DNA of 64,000 nucleotides from Streptomyces sp. CB01580 (GCF_001905795.1 NZ_LIXJ01000027.1:16198-80197), one strand, 5' to 3'. Counted from the first letter of the stretch, positions 1 to 8,128 are shown. A program made the numbers and translations. The notes: a model not told the origin generated them from the sequence alone.

Positions 1-97
1 GCAGTCCGGTCAGGGCGACGGCGGCGGCCAGTGTGCCGGCCGCAGCCCATCGCACGGTCAGCCGCCACCGTGCGGGAATGCGTAACTTCCGGTTCAA
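1..97 (-). CDS. 5' end of a probable secreted or membrane protein (partial)
   Basis: This minus-strand frame is cut by the left edge of the window. Read from a TTG at 97, the first 32 residues have a basic stretch followed by an Ala/Val/Leu-rich hydrophobic run, as in a signal peptide or N-terminal anchor. A stop lies just upstream, so the start can only be this TTG or the GTG at about position 55. Neither has a strong ribosome binding site. If TTG is correct, codon 5 is TTA (plus 83-85), a rare bldA-dependent codon in Streptomyces. The function cannot be told from this fragment. Confidence 0.4.
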   Translation of the reverse strand, partial: MNRKLRIPARWRLTVRWAAAGTLAAAVALTGL

Positions 98-281
98 GGT
101 GCTTTGTCTTCACCTCGGTTGGGGGCCGGGGGATGTACGGCGGCGCGCGAGGCCCCCGTGACGTGTACGCGCCGTCCTTCCACAGTAGGGGCATCCGCCG
201 TCACGGCAAACGCATTCACGATGTCGGCCACGACGTGTCAACTGCCATAAAAAGAAGGAGGTTTGTGGTGGGTTGCGGCGG

Positions 282-1013
282 TCAGATGAAGTACAGGTGC
301 TCCATCGCCCGGACCGCGGAACCGGTGTGACCGACGCGGAACGCCTGGGTCTGTACGTCGGGACGGTTCCAGGGGTCGGCCGGTCCCAGGGCGAGGGTGG
401 CGAGGGCGGACCACTCGGTCTCGTTGGGCTCGTCCTCGTCCAGGTAGAGGCCGGCGTTCTCCAGCACTTCGGTGGTCAGACCCAGGGAGGAGATCACGGC
501 GTCGGGATCGCCGCCGATGACGAACGGCTCGTCGCCGGGCCACCCGGAGGCGTGGAACATGGCGCCGTCCGGCAGCCACACGATGTCCTCGGTGTGATCG
601 GCGCCCGCGTGGAAGTGGACACGGCCGACGACACGGGCGTCGGGGAACCGCTCCCGCAGCGCCTGGGCCTCGTACAGCAGCGGGGTGTCATTGCCGTTGT
701 CGGCGAGCGCCGGATCGCAGATCCCCAGAACATGACCCCACGCGCCGGCCTGTACGACATCGAGATCGGCGCGCCGGTCGGGGTGGGGCACATCGAGGGA
801 GGATCGGGGCCCGAGGTCTTCGAGGATCGCCTCCACCGTCCCGAAGGAGGCGGCGAACTCGGCTGCCCGCAACGGGTCGTTGGCCGCGAGAGCGCGTGTG
901 CAGGTGAGGGGATCCGCGTCGAACGGCGGCTGGAGGACGGTGAGATCGCAGTGCCCCATGGAGCCACGGACCGTCCGGTCCGGCGGGGAGGTCCAGAATC
1001 CATTGCTGTTCAT
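282..1013 (-). CDS. Hypothetical protein, 243 aa
   Basis: This is an intact frame starting at an ATG at 1013 and ending in TGA, with GC-rich third positions typical of real Streptomyces genes. The product is acidic and soluble, with no signal peptide or membrane segment. It has a His/Asp-containing middle (RVHFHAGADHTEDIVWLPDG) and a Trp-containing WPGDEPFVIGG stretch. I do not recognise the family. The gene lies downstream of, and on the same strand as, the haloperoxidase-like gene, with a 221-base gap, so it may be separately transcribed. No promoter was recognised in the gap. Confidence 0.7.
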   Translation of the reverse strand: MNSNGFWTSPPDRTVRGSMGHCDLTVLQPPFDADPLTCTRALAANDPLRAAEFAASFGTVEAILEDLGPRSSLDVPHPDRRADLDVVQAGAWGHVLGICDPALADNGNDTPLLYEAQALRERFPDARVVGRVHFHAGADHTEDIVWLPDGAMFHASGWPGDEPFVIGGDPDAVISSLGLTTEVLENAGLYLDEDEPNETEWSALATLALGPADPWNRPDVQTQAFRVGHTGSAVRAMEHLYFI

Positions 1014-1234
1014 GGCCGCAACGGTAGTGGCGCGTCGACTCCTCCACGCTGACGGGCAGGTGGGGATTCGGGCGAGAGGAAGGGGCGACGGTCGGGACGA
1101 CCGGGGCAGGCGGGAAGACCGCATCGAACTCGTCTGGTGGACCCCGCCCAGCCTCTGACCGGGGCGGGGCCCATGGGCGACTGCCAGCGGAGCGGGGGCT
1201 TGAGCACGGTCGAGGCGGTGTTCGCCTGGCGGAT

Positions 1235-2494
1235 TCAGCGCTTCTGGAACAGTGCCTGTGCGTGGTTCAGGCCGTACCTGGCGACATCGGTACCCAGTGT
1301 GACCCCGGCCTCGTCCGCGAGTCGGGTGTGGATGCCCAGCCAGACCCGCGCGTCCATGTTCTCCAGCGTGAGCTGGTGCCATGCGGTATAGGTACGGACG
1401 ACGCCCGGTGCGGTGACGCTGGTCAGGGTGAACGGGGCCGTGCGCGGTCCTGCGAGTGCGGTGAGAACGGTTTCCGCCGCGCCTGCGTAGGTGTTGTGGC
1501 CACTGGGGTAGTCCGGGTGTGCCGGTGTGGTGTGCAGCGGATTCCACGACGGGTCGGCAGGGATCTCGCCGACGCCTGCTCGGATCGCGGTGACGGGGCG
1601 CCACCGTGGGTAGGTGTACTTGCTGTCCGAGGTGGCGATCTGGGTGTCCACCAGCGTGGCGTTGGCCAGCGCGACGAGTTCGGCCTGCTTGCGCAGCGGC
1701 TGGTGGGAGGTGGCGGCGAGCGCGACGCGAATCGGCTTGGTCCACAGGGCCGGCGAGGAGTCGAACCAGAAGTTGGCCGTGTCCGTCTGCCGCGCGGTGC
1801 GCACGGTGCTGTTCAGCTCGCCGAAGTCCCGAACCTCCTTCAGGTCGGTCTGGTACCGCTTGGACGTCACAGCGGGAGGCGCGGGCAATCGGAACTGGTC
1901 GGCGCTCTTCAGCAGGAAGGGCCGGGCGAACCGGATGCCGTTCTGGATGGCGGGGGCGAACGCGGGCGGGGTGGGTCGCCAGACGCCCGGCGCGGCCGGC
2001 GGCACGGCGAACGGGGCGTTCACCGAGGCCGCATCGAGACCGTCTCCCTCGCGGTCGTGCAGGACCTCCAGCGCCTGGCGTTCGCCGACTGCTGCGCCCA
2101 ATGTCTCGGCCGGGCCGTCGGGGGTCCGATCCAGAGTCTGTCGCAGGGCGGCATCCAGCTCCGGGGCACGGGTGGGCACCAGCTCGACCAGGGCGCGGTG
2201 CACTGCGGCGGCCAGCGCCGCGTCCTGGTAGGTCCTGCGGTCGACCCCGGACGGTACATGTTGCAAGGCTCGTGCCGCAGCGGTCCAACTGATCGCCCAC
2301 GTCCGGCTGTTCGTCACCGGAGGGAGTGACGAGCAAGCCGCCGCGATCGTGTCGGCCGTGGTGTCGTACCAGGCGAGCGCCACGGAGGTGCGACTGTGCA
2401 CAGGCGCAGGGGCGGCGGCGCTCGGCGCTGCGCCGGAGGCGACCAGCAGTGCTGTGGAGGCCACCACGGCCACACGGGTCTTCAGGGAGTTCAT
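1235..2494 (-). CDS. Secreted vanadium-dependent haloperoxidase / PAP2-superfamily protein
   Basis: The 419-residue product begins with a signal peptide (cleavage near residue 28, after an Ala-Pro-rich stretch), so it should act outside the membrane. The C-terminal half carries the vanadate/phosphate-binding triad of the haloperoxidase-acid phosphatase superfamily: K292-x6-R299-P300, P330-S331-G332-H333, and R383-x5-H389. All key residues are present. Members bind vanadate and oxidise halides with peroxide, or act as phosphatases; the sequence does not decide between these. The start ATG has a good AGGAGAA site. A motif matching SigL-type ECF promoters (TGAACC-N16-CGTAC) lies 40-66 bases upstream, so the divergent ECF sigma factor probably controls this gene. 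Confidence 0.85.
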   Translation of the reverse strand: MNSLKTRVAVVASTALLVASGAAPSAAAPAPVHSRTSVALAWYDTTADTIAAACSSLPPVTNSRTWAISWTAAARALQHVPSGVDRRTYQDAALAAAVHRALVELVPTRAPELDAALRQTLDRTPDGPAETLGAAVGERQALEVLHDREGDGLDAASVNAPFAVPPAAPGVWRPTPPAFAPAIQNGIRFARPFLLKSADQFRLPAPPAVTSKRYQTDLKEVRDFGELNSTVRTARQTDTANFWFDSSPALWTKPIRVALAATSHQPLRKQAELVALANATLVDTQIATSDSKYTYPRWRPVTAIRAGVGEIPADPSWNPLHTTPAHPDYPSGHNTYAGAAETVLTALAGPRTAPFTLTSVTAPGVVRTYTAWHQLTLENMDARVWLGIHTRLADEAGVTLGTDVARYGLNHAQALFQKR

Positions 2495-2533
2495 GACTTG
2501 TTCTCCTGAGTGTTCGGAGGCTTGCAGCCATGT

Positions 2534-2560
2534 GTACGAACACCTGCGGCACCCGGTTCA
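2534..2560 (-). promoter_or_regulatory. Predicted ECF-sigma promoter of the haloperoxidase gene
   Basis: On the minus strand the sequence reads TGAACC, exactly 16 bases, then CGTAC. This matches the consensus I recall for mycobacterial SigL promoters (TGAACC-N16-18-CGT). It sits about 40 bases upstream of the haloperoxidase ATG, giving a short leader. The match is seen directly; its use by the neighbouring sigma factor is inferred. Confidence 0.6.
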
Positions 2561-2570
2561 GGAACCCTCG

Positions 2571-2597
2571 TGAACTTCGACCCCCATCCCGTCGTAC
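2571..2597 (+). promoter_or_regulatory. Predicted autoregulatory promoter of the ECF sigma operon
   Basis: The plus strand reads TGAACT, 16 bases, then CGTAC, nearly the same as the minus-strand motif only 10 bases away. It points towards the sigma/anti-sigma operon, as expected for an autoregulated ECF factor. The distance to the preferred GTG start is about 220 bases, so the leader is long, or translation starts further upstream (for example ATG 2647). The region 2495-2817 holds no other convincing gene. Confidence 0.5.
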
Positions 2598-2817
2598 ACC
2601 AAGCCGCAAGGGCACGCGACCAGTGCCTCAGGACACAAGAAGCCGCATGTCGCAGCCGTCCTCGAAGACGACGCGGCCGGTGCGGTCAGGTATGGAAGTG
2701 AGTCGGATGGATCGGATCTGGTTCCGCGCCTCCCCAGGGCGCGGACTGTCCACCGCCCGCGGTTCGGCCCCGGCGATGCTCGAAGCGACCCCAGCCTGCG
2801 AGACGAGGACATCGCGC

Positions 2818-3327
2818 GTGACGCCGGACGAGCAGTTGATGACTGCGTTGTACACCGAGCACCACGATGTGCTGCTCTCCTTCGTGCGCAGGTACGTGCG
2901 CAGTCCTGAGCAGGCGGAGGACGTCGTACAGGAGACGCTGCTGCGAGCGTGGCGCAGCATCAACAGGATCGAGCCGTGCCACGCAACCATCCGCTCCTAT
3001 CTCTTCACGATCGCCCGCAACGTGCTCACCGACAGCTGGCGCGCTGAGCAGCGGCGACCGGAACCGCTCTACGACGACGAGGCACTCGCGGCCGTACCTT
3101 CCGCCGATGATGTGGAGGCGGCGCTGGAAGGGCACGTGATCAGCGCAGCGTTGGAACGCTTGTCCGGCGAGCATCGTGACGTGATCCAGGCGCTGTACTT
3201 CGAGGGGCTGACCATCGCCGAGTCTGCGTCACGGCTCACGATCCCGGAGGGAACGGTCAAGTCCCGCGCCTACTACGCCGTACGCAACCTGCGCGCAGCC
3301 TTTGAAGAAATGGGAGTTCTACGGTGA
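2818..3327 (+). CDS. ECF-type RNA polymerase sigma factor (SigL-like)
   Basis: The 169-residue product has the two-domain ECF layout. Region 2 (about residues 10-80) contains the DVVQETLLRAW core-binding helix and a TIARN motif. Region 4 (about 110-165) contains LTIPEGTVKSR, the -35-recognition helix. The GTG at 2818 is preferred because GAGGA lies 8 bases upstream and the length fits the family; the open frame extends upstream, with ATG 2776 or 2647 as alternatives. The stop overlaps the anti-sigma gene by 4 bases, indicating translational coupling. Two matching promoter motifs lie in the divergent intergenic region. The nearest known type appears to be the mycobacterial SigL group, a judgement from memory. 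Confidence 0.88.
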   Translation: MTPDEQLMTALYTEHHDVLLSFVRRYVRSPEQAEDVVQETLLRAWRSINRIEPCHATIRSYLFTIARNVLTDSWRAEQRRPEPLYDDEALAAVPSADDVEAALEGHVISAALERLSGEHRDVIQALYFEGLTIAESASRLTIPEGTVKSRAYYAVRNLRAAFEEMGVLR

Positions 3328-4016
3328 GCACCGACCATGACGACGTGCGCATGCTGATCGGCGCGTATGTGCTGGGCGGTCTCGACGAGACCGACCGCCG
3401 CGTCCTGGAGTCGCACCTGCCCACGTGCCAGGAATGCCGTGACGAGCTCGTGCGCTCGGCCCCGTTGGCCGGACTGCTCCGCCGCGCCCCGGGCATGTCC
3501 GCGTCCCGTCCCCAGGTCCCGCGCGAGGCCGACACCGATGCGGCGCCCCCGGCTTCGCCGGCCGGGCTCGACCGCCTGCTGGATCAGGTCCGCGCCGCCG
3601 ATGTCGCACGCGGGCGCCGAGTTCGTCGGCAGTGGCTGGCAGTGGCTGCGGCCCTGATCGTGCTTGCCGGGCTCGGACTGGGGGCGATGCTGCCGTTCCG
3701 GCAGTCGACCGGCCCGGCCACGGCCTTCACCTCGGCTGCCGGGTACTCCGTGTCCGGTCGTGCCACGCTCACGGCCAAGCCCTGGGGCACTGAGGTGAGC
3801 GTCACCCTGGCCGACCTGCCCGCAGGAGAAGCGGGACCCTTCGTCCTTCAGGTCTCCTCGGTGGACGGCCGCAAGGAGCAGGCCGCCACCTGGGCGATCA
3901 CTCCCAACGGCAGCGCCGCCGTGACGGGGGCGAGTGCCCTGCACCTTCCCGACATCCGATCCATCTCCGTGATGGACCACGCGGGACACATGGTCGCCAC
4001 GACCCGACCACTCTGA
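3324..4016 (+). CDS. Membrane-bound zinc-finger anti-sigma factor
   Basis: The 230-residue protein has an N-terminal zf-HC2/ZAS domain with H31-x3-C35-x2-C38, which in this family binds zinc and holds the partner sigma factor. An Ala/Pro-rich linker follows, then one transmembrane helix at about 105-123 and a C-terminal external domain (about 125-230) like that of RskA/RslA proteins. The GTG start overlaps the sigma stop (GTGA). It should bind the upstream sigma factor on the inner face of the membrane and release it on an envelope or redox signal. A hairpin at 4128-4157 separates it from the following lipoprotein gene. Confidence 0.87.
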   Translation: MSTDHDDVRMLIGAYVLGGLDETDRRVLESHLPTCQECRDELVRSAPLAGLLRRAPGMSASRPQVPREADTDAAPPASPAGLDRLLDQVRAADVARGRRVRRQWLAVAAALIVLAGLGLGAMLPFRQSTGPATAFTSAAGYSVSGRATLTAKPWGTEVSVTLADLPAGEAGPFVLQVSSVDGRKEQAATWAITPNGSAAVTGASALHLPDIRSISVMDHAGHMVATTRPL

Positions 4017-4127
4017 CCTGCCTCGACCACCATCCCGCGGTTCGCTCCACCGCCGGGAGGGTCCCGCCTGCCCTGGCGCGGCGGCGGGGGACACCACTGA
4101 CCCTGACGCCATTGCCCCTGCGGAGCA

Positions 4128-4157
4128 GTTGCCCCGGCGCGTGCGATTCGGGGCAAC
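4128..4157 (+). terminator. Hairpin downstream of the anti-sigma gene
   Basis: A perfect 9-base stem, GTTGCCCCG with CGGGGCAAC, encloses a 12-base loop. No T-run follows. It may end the sigma operon or attenuate read-through into the lipoprotein gene 67 bases on. Confidence 0.4.
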
Positions 4158-4223
4158 CGGGCGCGGCGCCGTACTCAAGCCACCTCACTGCAATTCCTCC
4201 TTCCTGTCGAAAGGGTTACCCCG

Positions 4224-4736
4224 ATGAAGAATCACAGCCGTGTCGCATCTGCCGCGGCCATCATGCTCGCCGTTGCCGCCCTGGCGACCGCCTGCTCCTC
4301 CGACGACGGCAGCGCAACCACCGCGCCGTCCGCACCCTCCGCACCGGCTTCGTCGGATGCCGCCGGTGCTGCCGCTGCCGGGAAGGTGAGCACGTCGTCC
4401 TCGCCGACGCTGGGCACCATCATCGTCAACGAGGCGGGCCGCACCCTGTACGCGTTCGCCCAAGACACCACAAACCCTCCGAAGTCGAACTGCTACGCGG
4501 ACTGTGCCGCCAAGTGGCCGGCGGTGCCGGCCACCACCGACGTCAAGGGCATCGACCCCGGCCTGCTCGGCTCGGTCACGCGCAAGGACGGCACCAAGCA
4601 GCTCACCGTCAACGCTCACCCGGTCTATCTCTTCGCGGGCGACCAGGCAGCCGGTGACACCAAGGGACAGGCCCTGAAGGGCGTCTGGCACGCCCTCACC
4701 CCCCAGGGCACCGAGATCAAGACGCCGAAGGCTTGA
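4224..4736 (+). CDS. Secreted-repeat lipoprotein (COG4315 type)
   Basis: The 170-residue protein starts with a lipoprotein-like signal peptide ending in a slightly atypical ATAC lipobox (Cys24). A Ser/Ala/Pro-rich linker follows, then two copies of the 'secreted repeat of unknown function', recognisable by GRTLYAFAQD...C-x3-C-x2-KWPAVPA and HPVYLFAGD...GQALKGVWHA. The two Cys of the NCYADCAAKW motif are present. Such proteins are envelope-located in actinobacteria; their biochemical role is not known to me. The start follows a GAAAGGG site. Its position just after the sigma/anti-sigma pair suggests co-regulation, although no TGAACC-type motif was found directly upstream. Confidence 0.82.
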   Translation: MKNHSRVASAAAIMLAVAALATACSSDDGSATTAPSAPSAPASSDAAGAAAAGKVSTSSSPTLGTIIVNEAGRTLYAFAQDTTNPPKSNCYADCAAKWPAVPATTDVKGIDPGLLGSVTRKDGTKQLTVNAHPVYLFAGDQAAGDTKGQALKGVWHALTPQGTEIKTPKA

Positions 4737-4816
4737 TCGCCGATCCCGGTGCGCGACTACTGAGAGGCCGTCCGCCGCGCGAACCCCGGCGCGTGCGGGC
4801 GGCCGGGCGCGAAGCC

Positions 4817-4848
4817 CTGCCGCCGGGCCGGGCGCTGCCCGGCGGCAG
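4817..4848 (+). terminator. Intrinsic terminator after the lipoprotein gene
   Basis: A perfect 11-base stem (CTGCCGCCGGG / CCCGGCGGCAG) encloses a 10-base loop. It lies 80 bases after the lipoprotein stop. There is no T-run, which is usual in high-GC genomes. Confidence 0.6.
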
Positions 4849-5007
4849 GAGCCCGGGATCAGCGGAAGCAGGTCCGCCGGACGCGGTCGAAACGGTGCCG
4901 GCAGGTCGTCACGGGCGATGGACCACTCCACTTCACCATCACGGGTGTGGAAGACCGCGTCCTCGCCGAACTCCAAGAGGTTCAGCCACGCTGCCAGGAT
5001 GGCGTAA

Positions 5008-5700
5008 ATGACGACCCACCCCTCGGATCTCTGGCATCACTACGGCCGCGCCCGCGCTGAATGCGACCGGGCAGTACCCGAGGACTTCTGCTGGACCTGG
5101 GGCCAGGATGGCGGCCCCGGCCCGGAGGTCCTGGGGGAGCTGTCCGGAAAGACCGTCGGCGACCTCGGATCCGGGGCGGCCCGGCACGCCGCCCACCTCG
5201 TCGTCCACCACGGGCCCCGCCTGGTCACCGCAGTCGATGCCTCGCCCGCGCAATACGGGTTGGCCACCCGCCTGTTCGGGAGCCTCGCTCCGCGCCTGCG
5301 CATCGTGCATTCCGACGCCGTGTCACACCTGCGCGCGATGCCTCACACGTACGACGTCCTGTACAGCGTCTTCGGTGCACTCGACTTCACCGGCCCGCGC
5401 GTACTGCTGCCCGCGGTGGCCGCCGCCCTCAAGCCGGGCGGGCGGCTGGTGTTCTCCACGTTGGCACACTACGTCGGCGGCGCTTCCGGGCAACTGGACG
5501 TCGTGGGCGTCGATGTTCCGGCGAGGACTCCGCAGGGGGAAGCGACCACGATGCGCCGCTGGGTGCTTCAGCGACACGTCTGGATGCGGCTTCTGGACGA
5601 GGCTGGGTTTACCAGGATCAGCGCCGAGGTGCTCGCGGCCACGGCCACGGGTCCGCGCGCGGCGGACACGCTGTTGATCGCCGCGTGTCGGCGGGCCTGA
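5008..5700 (+). CDS. SAM-dependent methyltransferase, class I
   Basis: The 230-residue soluble protein has the class I methyltransferase fold markers: motif I VGDLGSGAARHAAHL (about residues 50-64), an acidic residue at the end of strand 2 (TAVDASPAQ), and a post-core LKPGGRLVFST. The substrate is unknown. The YSVFGALDF segment is shared with the truncated methyltransferase at 17280 (YSVFGAAWF), so the two belong to one family and show what the latter has lost at its N-terminus. The ATG is preceded by AGGATGG. The gene converges with the secreted-protein gene at 5762-6163 and is separated from it by a hairpin. Confidence 0.82.
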   Translation: MTTHPSDLWHHYGRARAECDRAVPEDFCWTWGQDGGPGPEVLGELSGKTVGDLGSGAARHAAHLVVHHGPRLVTAVDASPAQYGLATRLFGSLAPRLRIVHSDAVSHLRAMPHTYDVLYSVFGALDFTGPRVLLPAVAAALKPGGRLVFSTLAHYVGGASGQLDVVGVDVPARTPQGEATTMRRWVLQRHVWMRLLDEAGFTRISAEVLAATATGPRAADTLLIAACRRA

Positions 5701-5737
5701 GCCTTTCTGTTCGGCTGCGGCGAGTTCTTCCGTGATG

Positions 5738-5756
5738 CCCCGGGGCGCGCCCGGGG
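5738..5756. terminator. Bidirectional hairpin between convergent genes
   Basis: CCCCGGG and CCCGGGG form a 7-base perfect stem with a 5-base loop, placed exactly between the stop of the methyltransferase and the stop of the convergent secreted-protein gene. Confidence 0.45.
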
Positions 5757-5761
5757 TCGGC

Positions 5762-6163
5762 TCACGTCGGGTCGGGGAGGTGACCCCAGCCGGTCCAGTT
5801 GCCGTTGTGATCACGCCAGTTGGCCCACAGCCAGCCGTCGGTTCCCTTGAGGACGATGGCGAAGAGGTAGGGGCTCACTTGCTGCGTGCGGATGCCGACC
5901 CCGCTGCGCCACTCCCCGCCCATGGACGTCCACGAGGTCCAGGTGCCGGAGGTGTTCGTCCAGCGCGTCCACACGGCGAGATCGGTGCCGATCGCGAACT
6001 CCTGCTTCGTTCCGTTGGAGAACGTGTAGACACTCACGCCATACTCGCAGATGACGACCCCGCCGCCCACGTTGCAGTGGCTGAGCGCCTGCGCCGGGGT
6101 GGCCGAGACGGCCACGCCCGCGACGACGGCGGCTGCGAGGAGGGCAGCCTTGAACCTCTTCAT
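5762..6163 (-). CDS. Small secreted protein with Trp-rich lectin/propeller-like repeat
   Basis: The 133-residue product has a clear signal peptide (MKRFKAALLAAAVV..., cleavage after ATPAQA near residue 26). The mature part has spaced Trp residues (AVWTRWTNTSGTWTSW, then WLWANWRDHNGNWTGW) resembling a blade of PLL-type beta-propeller lectins. Two Cys early in the mature protein may form a disulphide. A single copy of about 100 residues cannot close a propeller, so it would have to oligomerise or act differently. The ATG at 6163 was chosen over the upstream frame because of the AAGGGAT site and the signal peptide. The substrate is unknown. Confidence 0.75.
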   Translation of the reverse strand: MKRFKAALLAAAVVAGVAVSATPAQALSHCNVGGGVVICEYGVSVYTFSNGTKQEFAIGTDLAVWTRWTNTSGTWTSWTSMGGEWRSGVGIRTQQVSPYLFAIVLKGTDGWLWANWRDHNGNWTGWGHLPDPT

Positions 6164-6219
6164 CCCGAATCCCTTTTCGCTCGAACGCCATGGGTATGAG
6201 CCGGGCCCGGTGTGGTCAA

Positions 6220-6471
6220 TCACCGGGCCCGGCTCGTCGGCGCCCCTCCACTCTCTGGCTCACCGCTGACGTTCCGCTCACGTTTCGCTGACGCCCGTGG
6301 GCGTTCGTGACCGGGCATGGGCTCCTTGATCCGGGTGGACGTCTCCGTATCGCCGAGGCACGAGAGCCGCTCCGAGGCGAAGCACTCCGCCGTGACGAGG
6401 AAGACGTCACGCCCATGTTCTCCGATCCGCAGACGCGGCGGACAGTCATCGAGGAACGGCCCACGCTCCAC
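6220..6471 (-). CDS. Possible small protein downstream of the pentapeptide gene
   Basis: An 83-codon frame from a GTG at 6471 shows GC-biased third positions in its first two-thirds (segment GEHGRDVFLVTAECFASERL). It lies 46 bases after the pentapeptide-protein stop on the same strand. No ribosome binding site is visible, and the C-terminal third is low-complexity and Arg-rich. It may be a real small gene, the tail of a decayed gene, or chance; I do not recognise it. Confidence 0.22.
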   Translation of the reverse strand: MERGPFLDDCPPRLRIGEHGRDVFLVTAECFASERLSCLGDTETSTRIKEPMPGHERPRASAKRERNVSGEPESGGAPTSRAR

Positions 6472-6517
6472 GCCCGTCCGCGGGCGGCGGACGAACGCCG
6501 TCGAGATCGCCGGGCGA

Positions 6518-8128
6518 TCAGGATGAGAAGTCTTCGGTGACCCGGGAATGGAATACGCAGCCTCGCAGACCCTGTTCCATCAAACCCCGCATGCTCCATG
6601 TCTCGCTGCCGAAACGGGCTCCGGTGAAGGTGGCGTCGCCGTGGAAGGACGCGCGTCCCGAGTGGGTGCCTCGGATGCAGAAATCAACGCCATCGCTGAA
6701 CAACACTTCTTCGAATGTGGTTGTCCCGTGGAACTGGGCTCCGGAGAAGTCCCCGTATCTCAGGTGGCATTCACTGAGGTCGAAGTCGATCAGTGTTGCA
6801 CCGGAGAGGCCCAGAGAGATGTCCTCCCAACGCATGTCCGCCGAGTGGTGCGTGTGGTCGGCGAGGATCCGTTGTGCGGTGTGCCGTACGCGCAACTCCT
6901 GGGCCTGGTCGGCGGTGAGGGCTGCCGGCCGGGCGGTCATGTCGAATGCCAGGGGTGTTCGCAGATACTCGCATATGGTGTCGGCCACTCGTTGCCTGAG
7001 CCCGGGTTCGGCGTCGCCGAGCCCTTCGAGGGCGCGCAAGCCGGACAGCCGTACCGCAGGGTCCGAATCGGCGAGCCGACGACAGTACGCGTGGGCTGCC
7101 CGATCGGGTACCAGGCGGCCCGAGCGCTCATCCTTGCTTTCGCCTTCGTCGTCGCCTGCGTGTTCGGAACTCACCGTCCAGCCGAAAGGCCAGTGCTGCT
7201 CATCGTCCGTATCGACGCCGGTAACCCGGGCGGCGGTGAGGTCGACGGAGTGGTGGTCGAGATGTACCCGACCGGAGAACGCCGCGCGCTGGAACAGCGA
7301 TCCGCCACCGAATCGCGCCTTCCAGAACCAGGCGCCGTCCTCGAACCGGGCGTCCCGAAAAGACGCCTCTCCGTTGAAACGTGCTCCATCACCGCCCTCC
7401 TCCCAGGACTGGTATTCGTCCATGAGGACGTCGCACGGCCACACCGGGTCGTCCTCGTTCAGCTCTTCCCAGGGAAGCGTTCTCCTCTTCTCCACGGCCT
7501 CCCATGCCACATCGTCATCCTCGCCGATCGACTCTTCGCCACGCCCGAACCAGGCAATTTCCTGAAAACGGGCCCCGTCGAAATTCGCTCGACCATGGAA
7601 TCGGGTGCGGCCGAAGACGGCCCAGCCGTCGAACCGGACCCCGGAGAAGCTGGCATCGGATGCGAAGAGCGCACATTGGAATTGCGCCTCACCAGTGAAA
7701 TGCGCATCGTCGAAGACGGACTGACCGCTGAACGATGTCTCCGCGAAATAAGCCTCGCCGAAACGGCACCCGCTGAAATCGACATCCCCAAGCTCGATGC
7801 CGGAGAGATCCACCCGCAAATCCCTCGCCTTCGGAAGTCTCACGTCAGCAGGGGTTTCTGCCTCTCCTGGGTCTTCCGGCGATACGCGCAGTTGCGAGGC
7901 CAAAATCCGGAGTGCTTCGCGCCGCACCTCACGGTCCGGACATCCCTCCACCTCGGGCTCACGCAGATAGGCGCAGATCGCGTCCACCACGCTCTGGCAC
8001 CAAGGGGAGCCCTCCGCAGCCAGCGCGTCCAGTTCGAGCAACGCGGAGTGGCGGGCGCCGATGTCCCGGTCCGTCAAGCGGTCGACGGCTTTGTGGTAAG
8101 CGTCGGGAAGCTGCGGTCGCGAAGCCAT
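6518..8128 (-). CDS. Pentapeptide-repeat protein with HEAT-like segments
   Basis: The 536-residue protein contains two helical segments, each ending in a similar motif (VVDAICAYLREP near residue 60 and VADTICEYLRTP near residue 400). Each is followed by runs of five-residue repeats with central Phe (FDDAHFTGEAQF, ARFNGEASFRDARF and similar), which fold as a right-handed quadrilateral beta-helix. An acidic insertion interrupts the first run. There is no signal peptide or membrane helix, so it is probably cytoplasmic. Some pentapeptide proteins mimic DNA and protect gyrase, but function is not predictable here. The ATG at 8128 was chosen because AGAGGGG precedes it; the frame is open further upstream. 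Confidence 0.8.
   Translation of the reverse strand: MASRPQLPDAYHKAVDRLTDRDIGARHSALLELDALAAEGSPWCQSVVDAICAYLREPEVEGCPDREVRREALRILASQLRVSPEDPGEAETPADVRLPKARDLRVDLSGIELGDVDFSGCRFGEAYFAETSFSGQSVFDDAHFTGEAQFQCALFASDASFSGVRFDGWAVFGRTRFHGRANFDGARFQEIAWFGRGEESIGEDDDVAWEAVEKRRTLPWEELNEDDPVWPCDVLMDEYQSWEEGGDGARFNGEASFRDARFEDGAWFWKARFGGGSLFQRAAFSGRVHLDHHSVDLTAARVTGVDTDDEQHWPFGWTVSSEHAGDDEGESKDERSGRLVPDRAAHAYCRRLADSDPAVRLSGLRALEGLGDAEPGLRQRVADTICEYLRTPLAFDMTARPAALTADQAQELRVRHTAQRILADHTHHSADMRWEDISLGLSGATLIDFDLSECHLRYGDFSGAQFHGTTTFEEVLFSDGVDFCIRGTHSGRASFHGDATFTGARFGSETWSMRGLMEQGLRGCVFHSRVTEDFSS

Noticed and set aside
282..2615. A 777-codon minus-strand open frame covering two genes
   Set aside because: Its first 500 or so codons are the shifted shadow of the haloperoxidase gene, with Arg/His/Gly-rich composition. 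Only the part from ATG 1013 is a credible gene.
2628..2817. Possible minus-strand gene fragment (LTSIPDRTGRVVFEDGCDMR)
   Set aside because: The short protein-like stretch ends at a stop, but the upstream part overlaps the sigma factor gene in antisense. There is no start and no recognised family.
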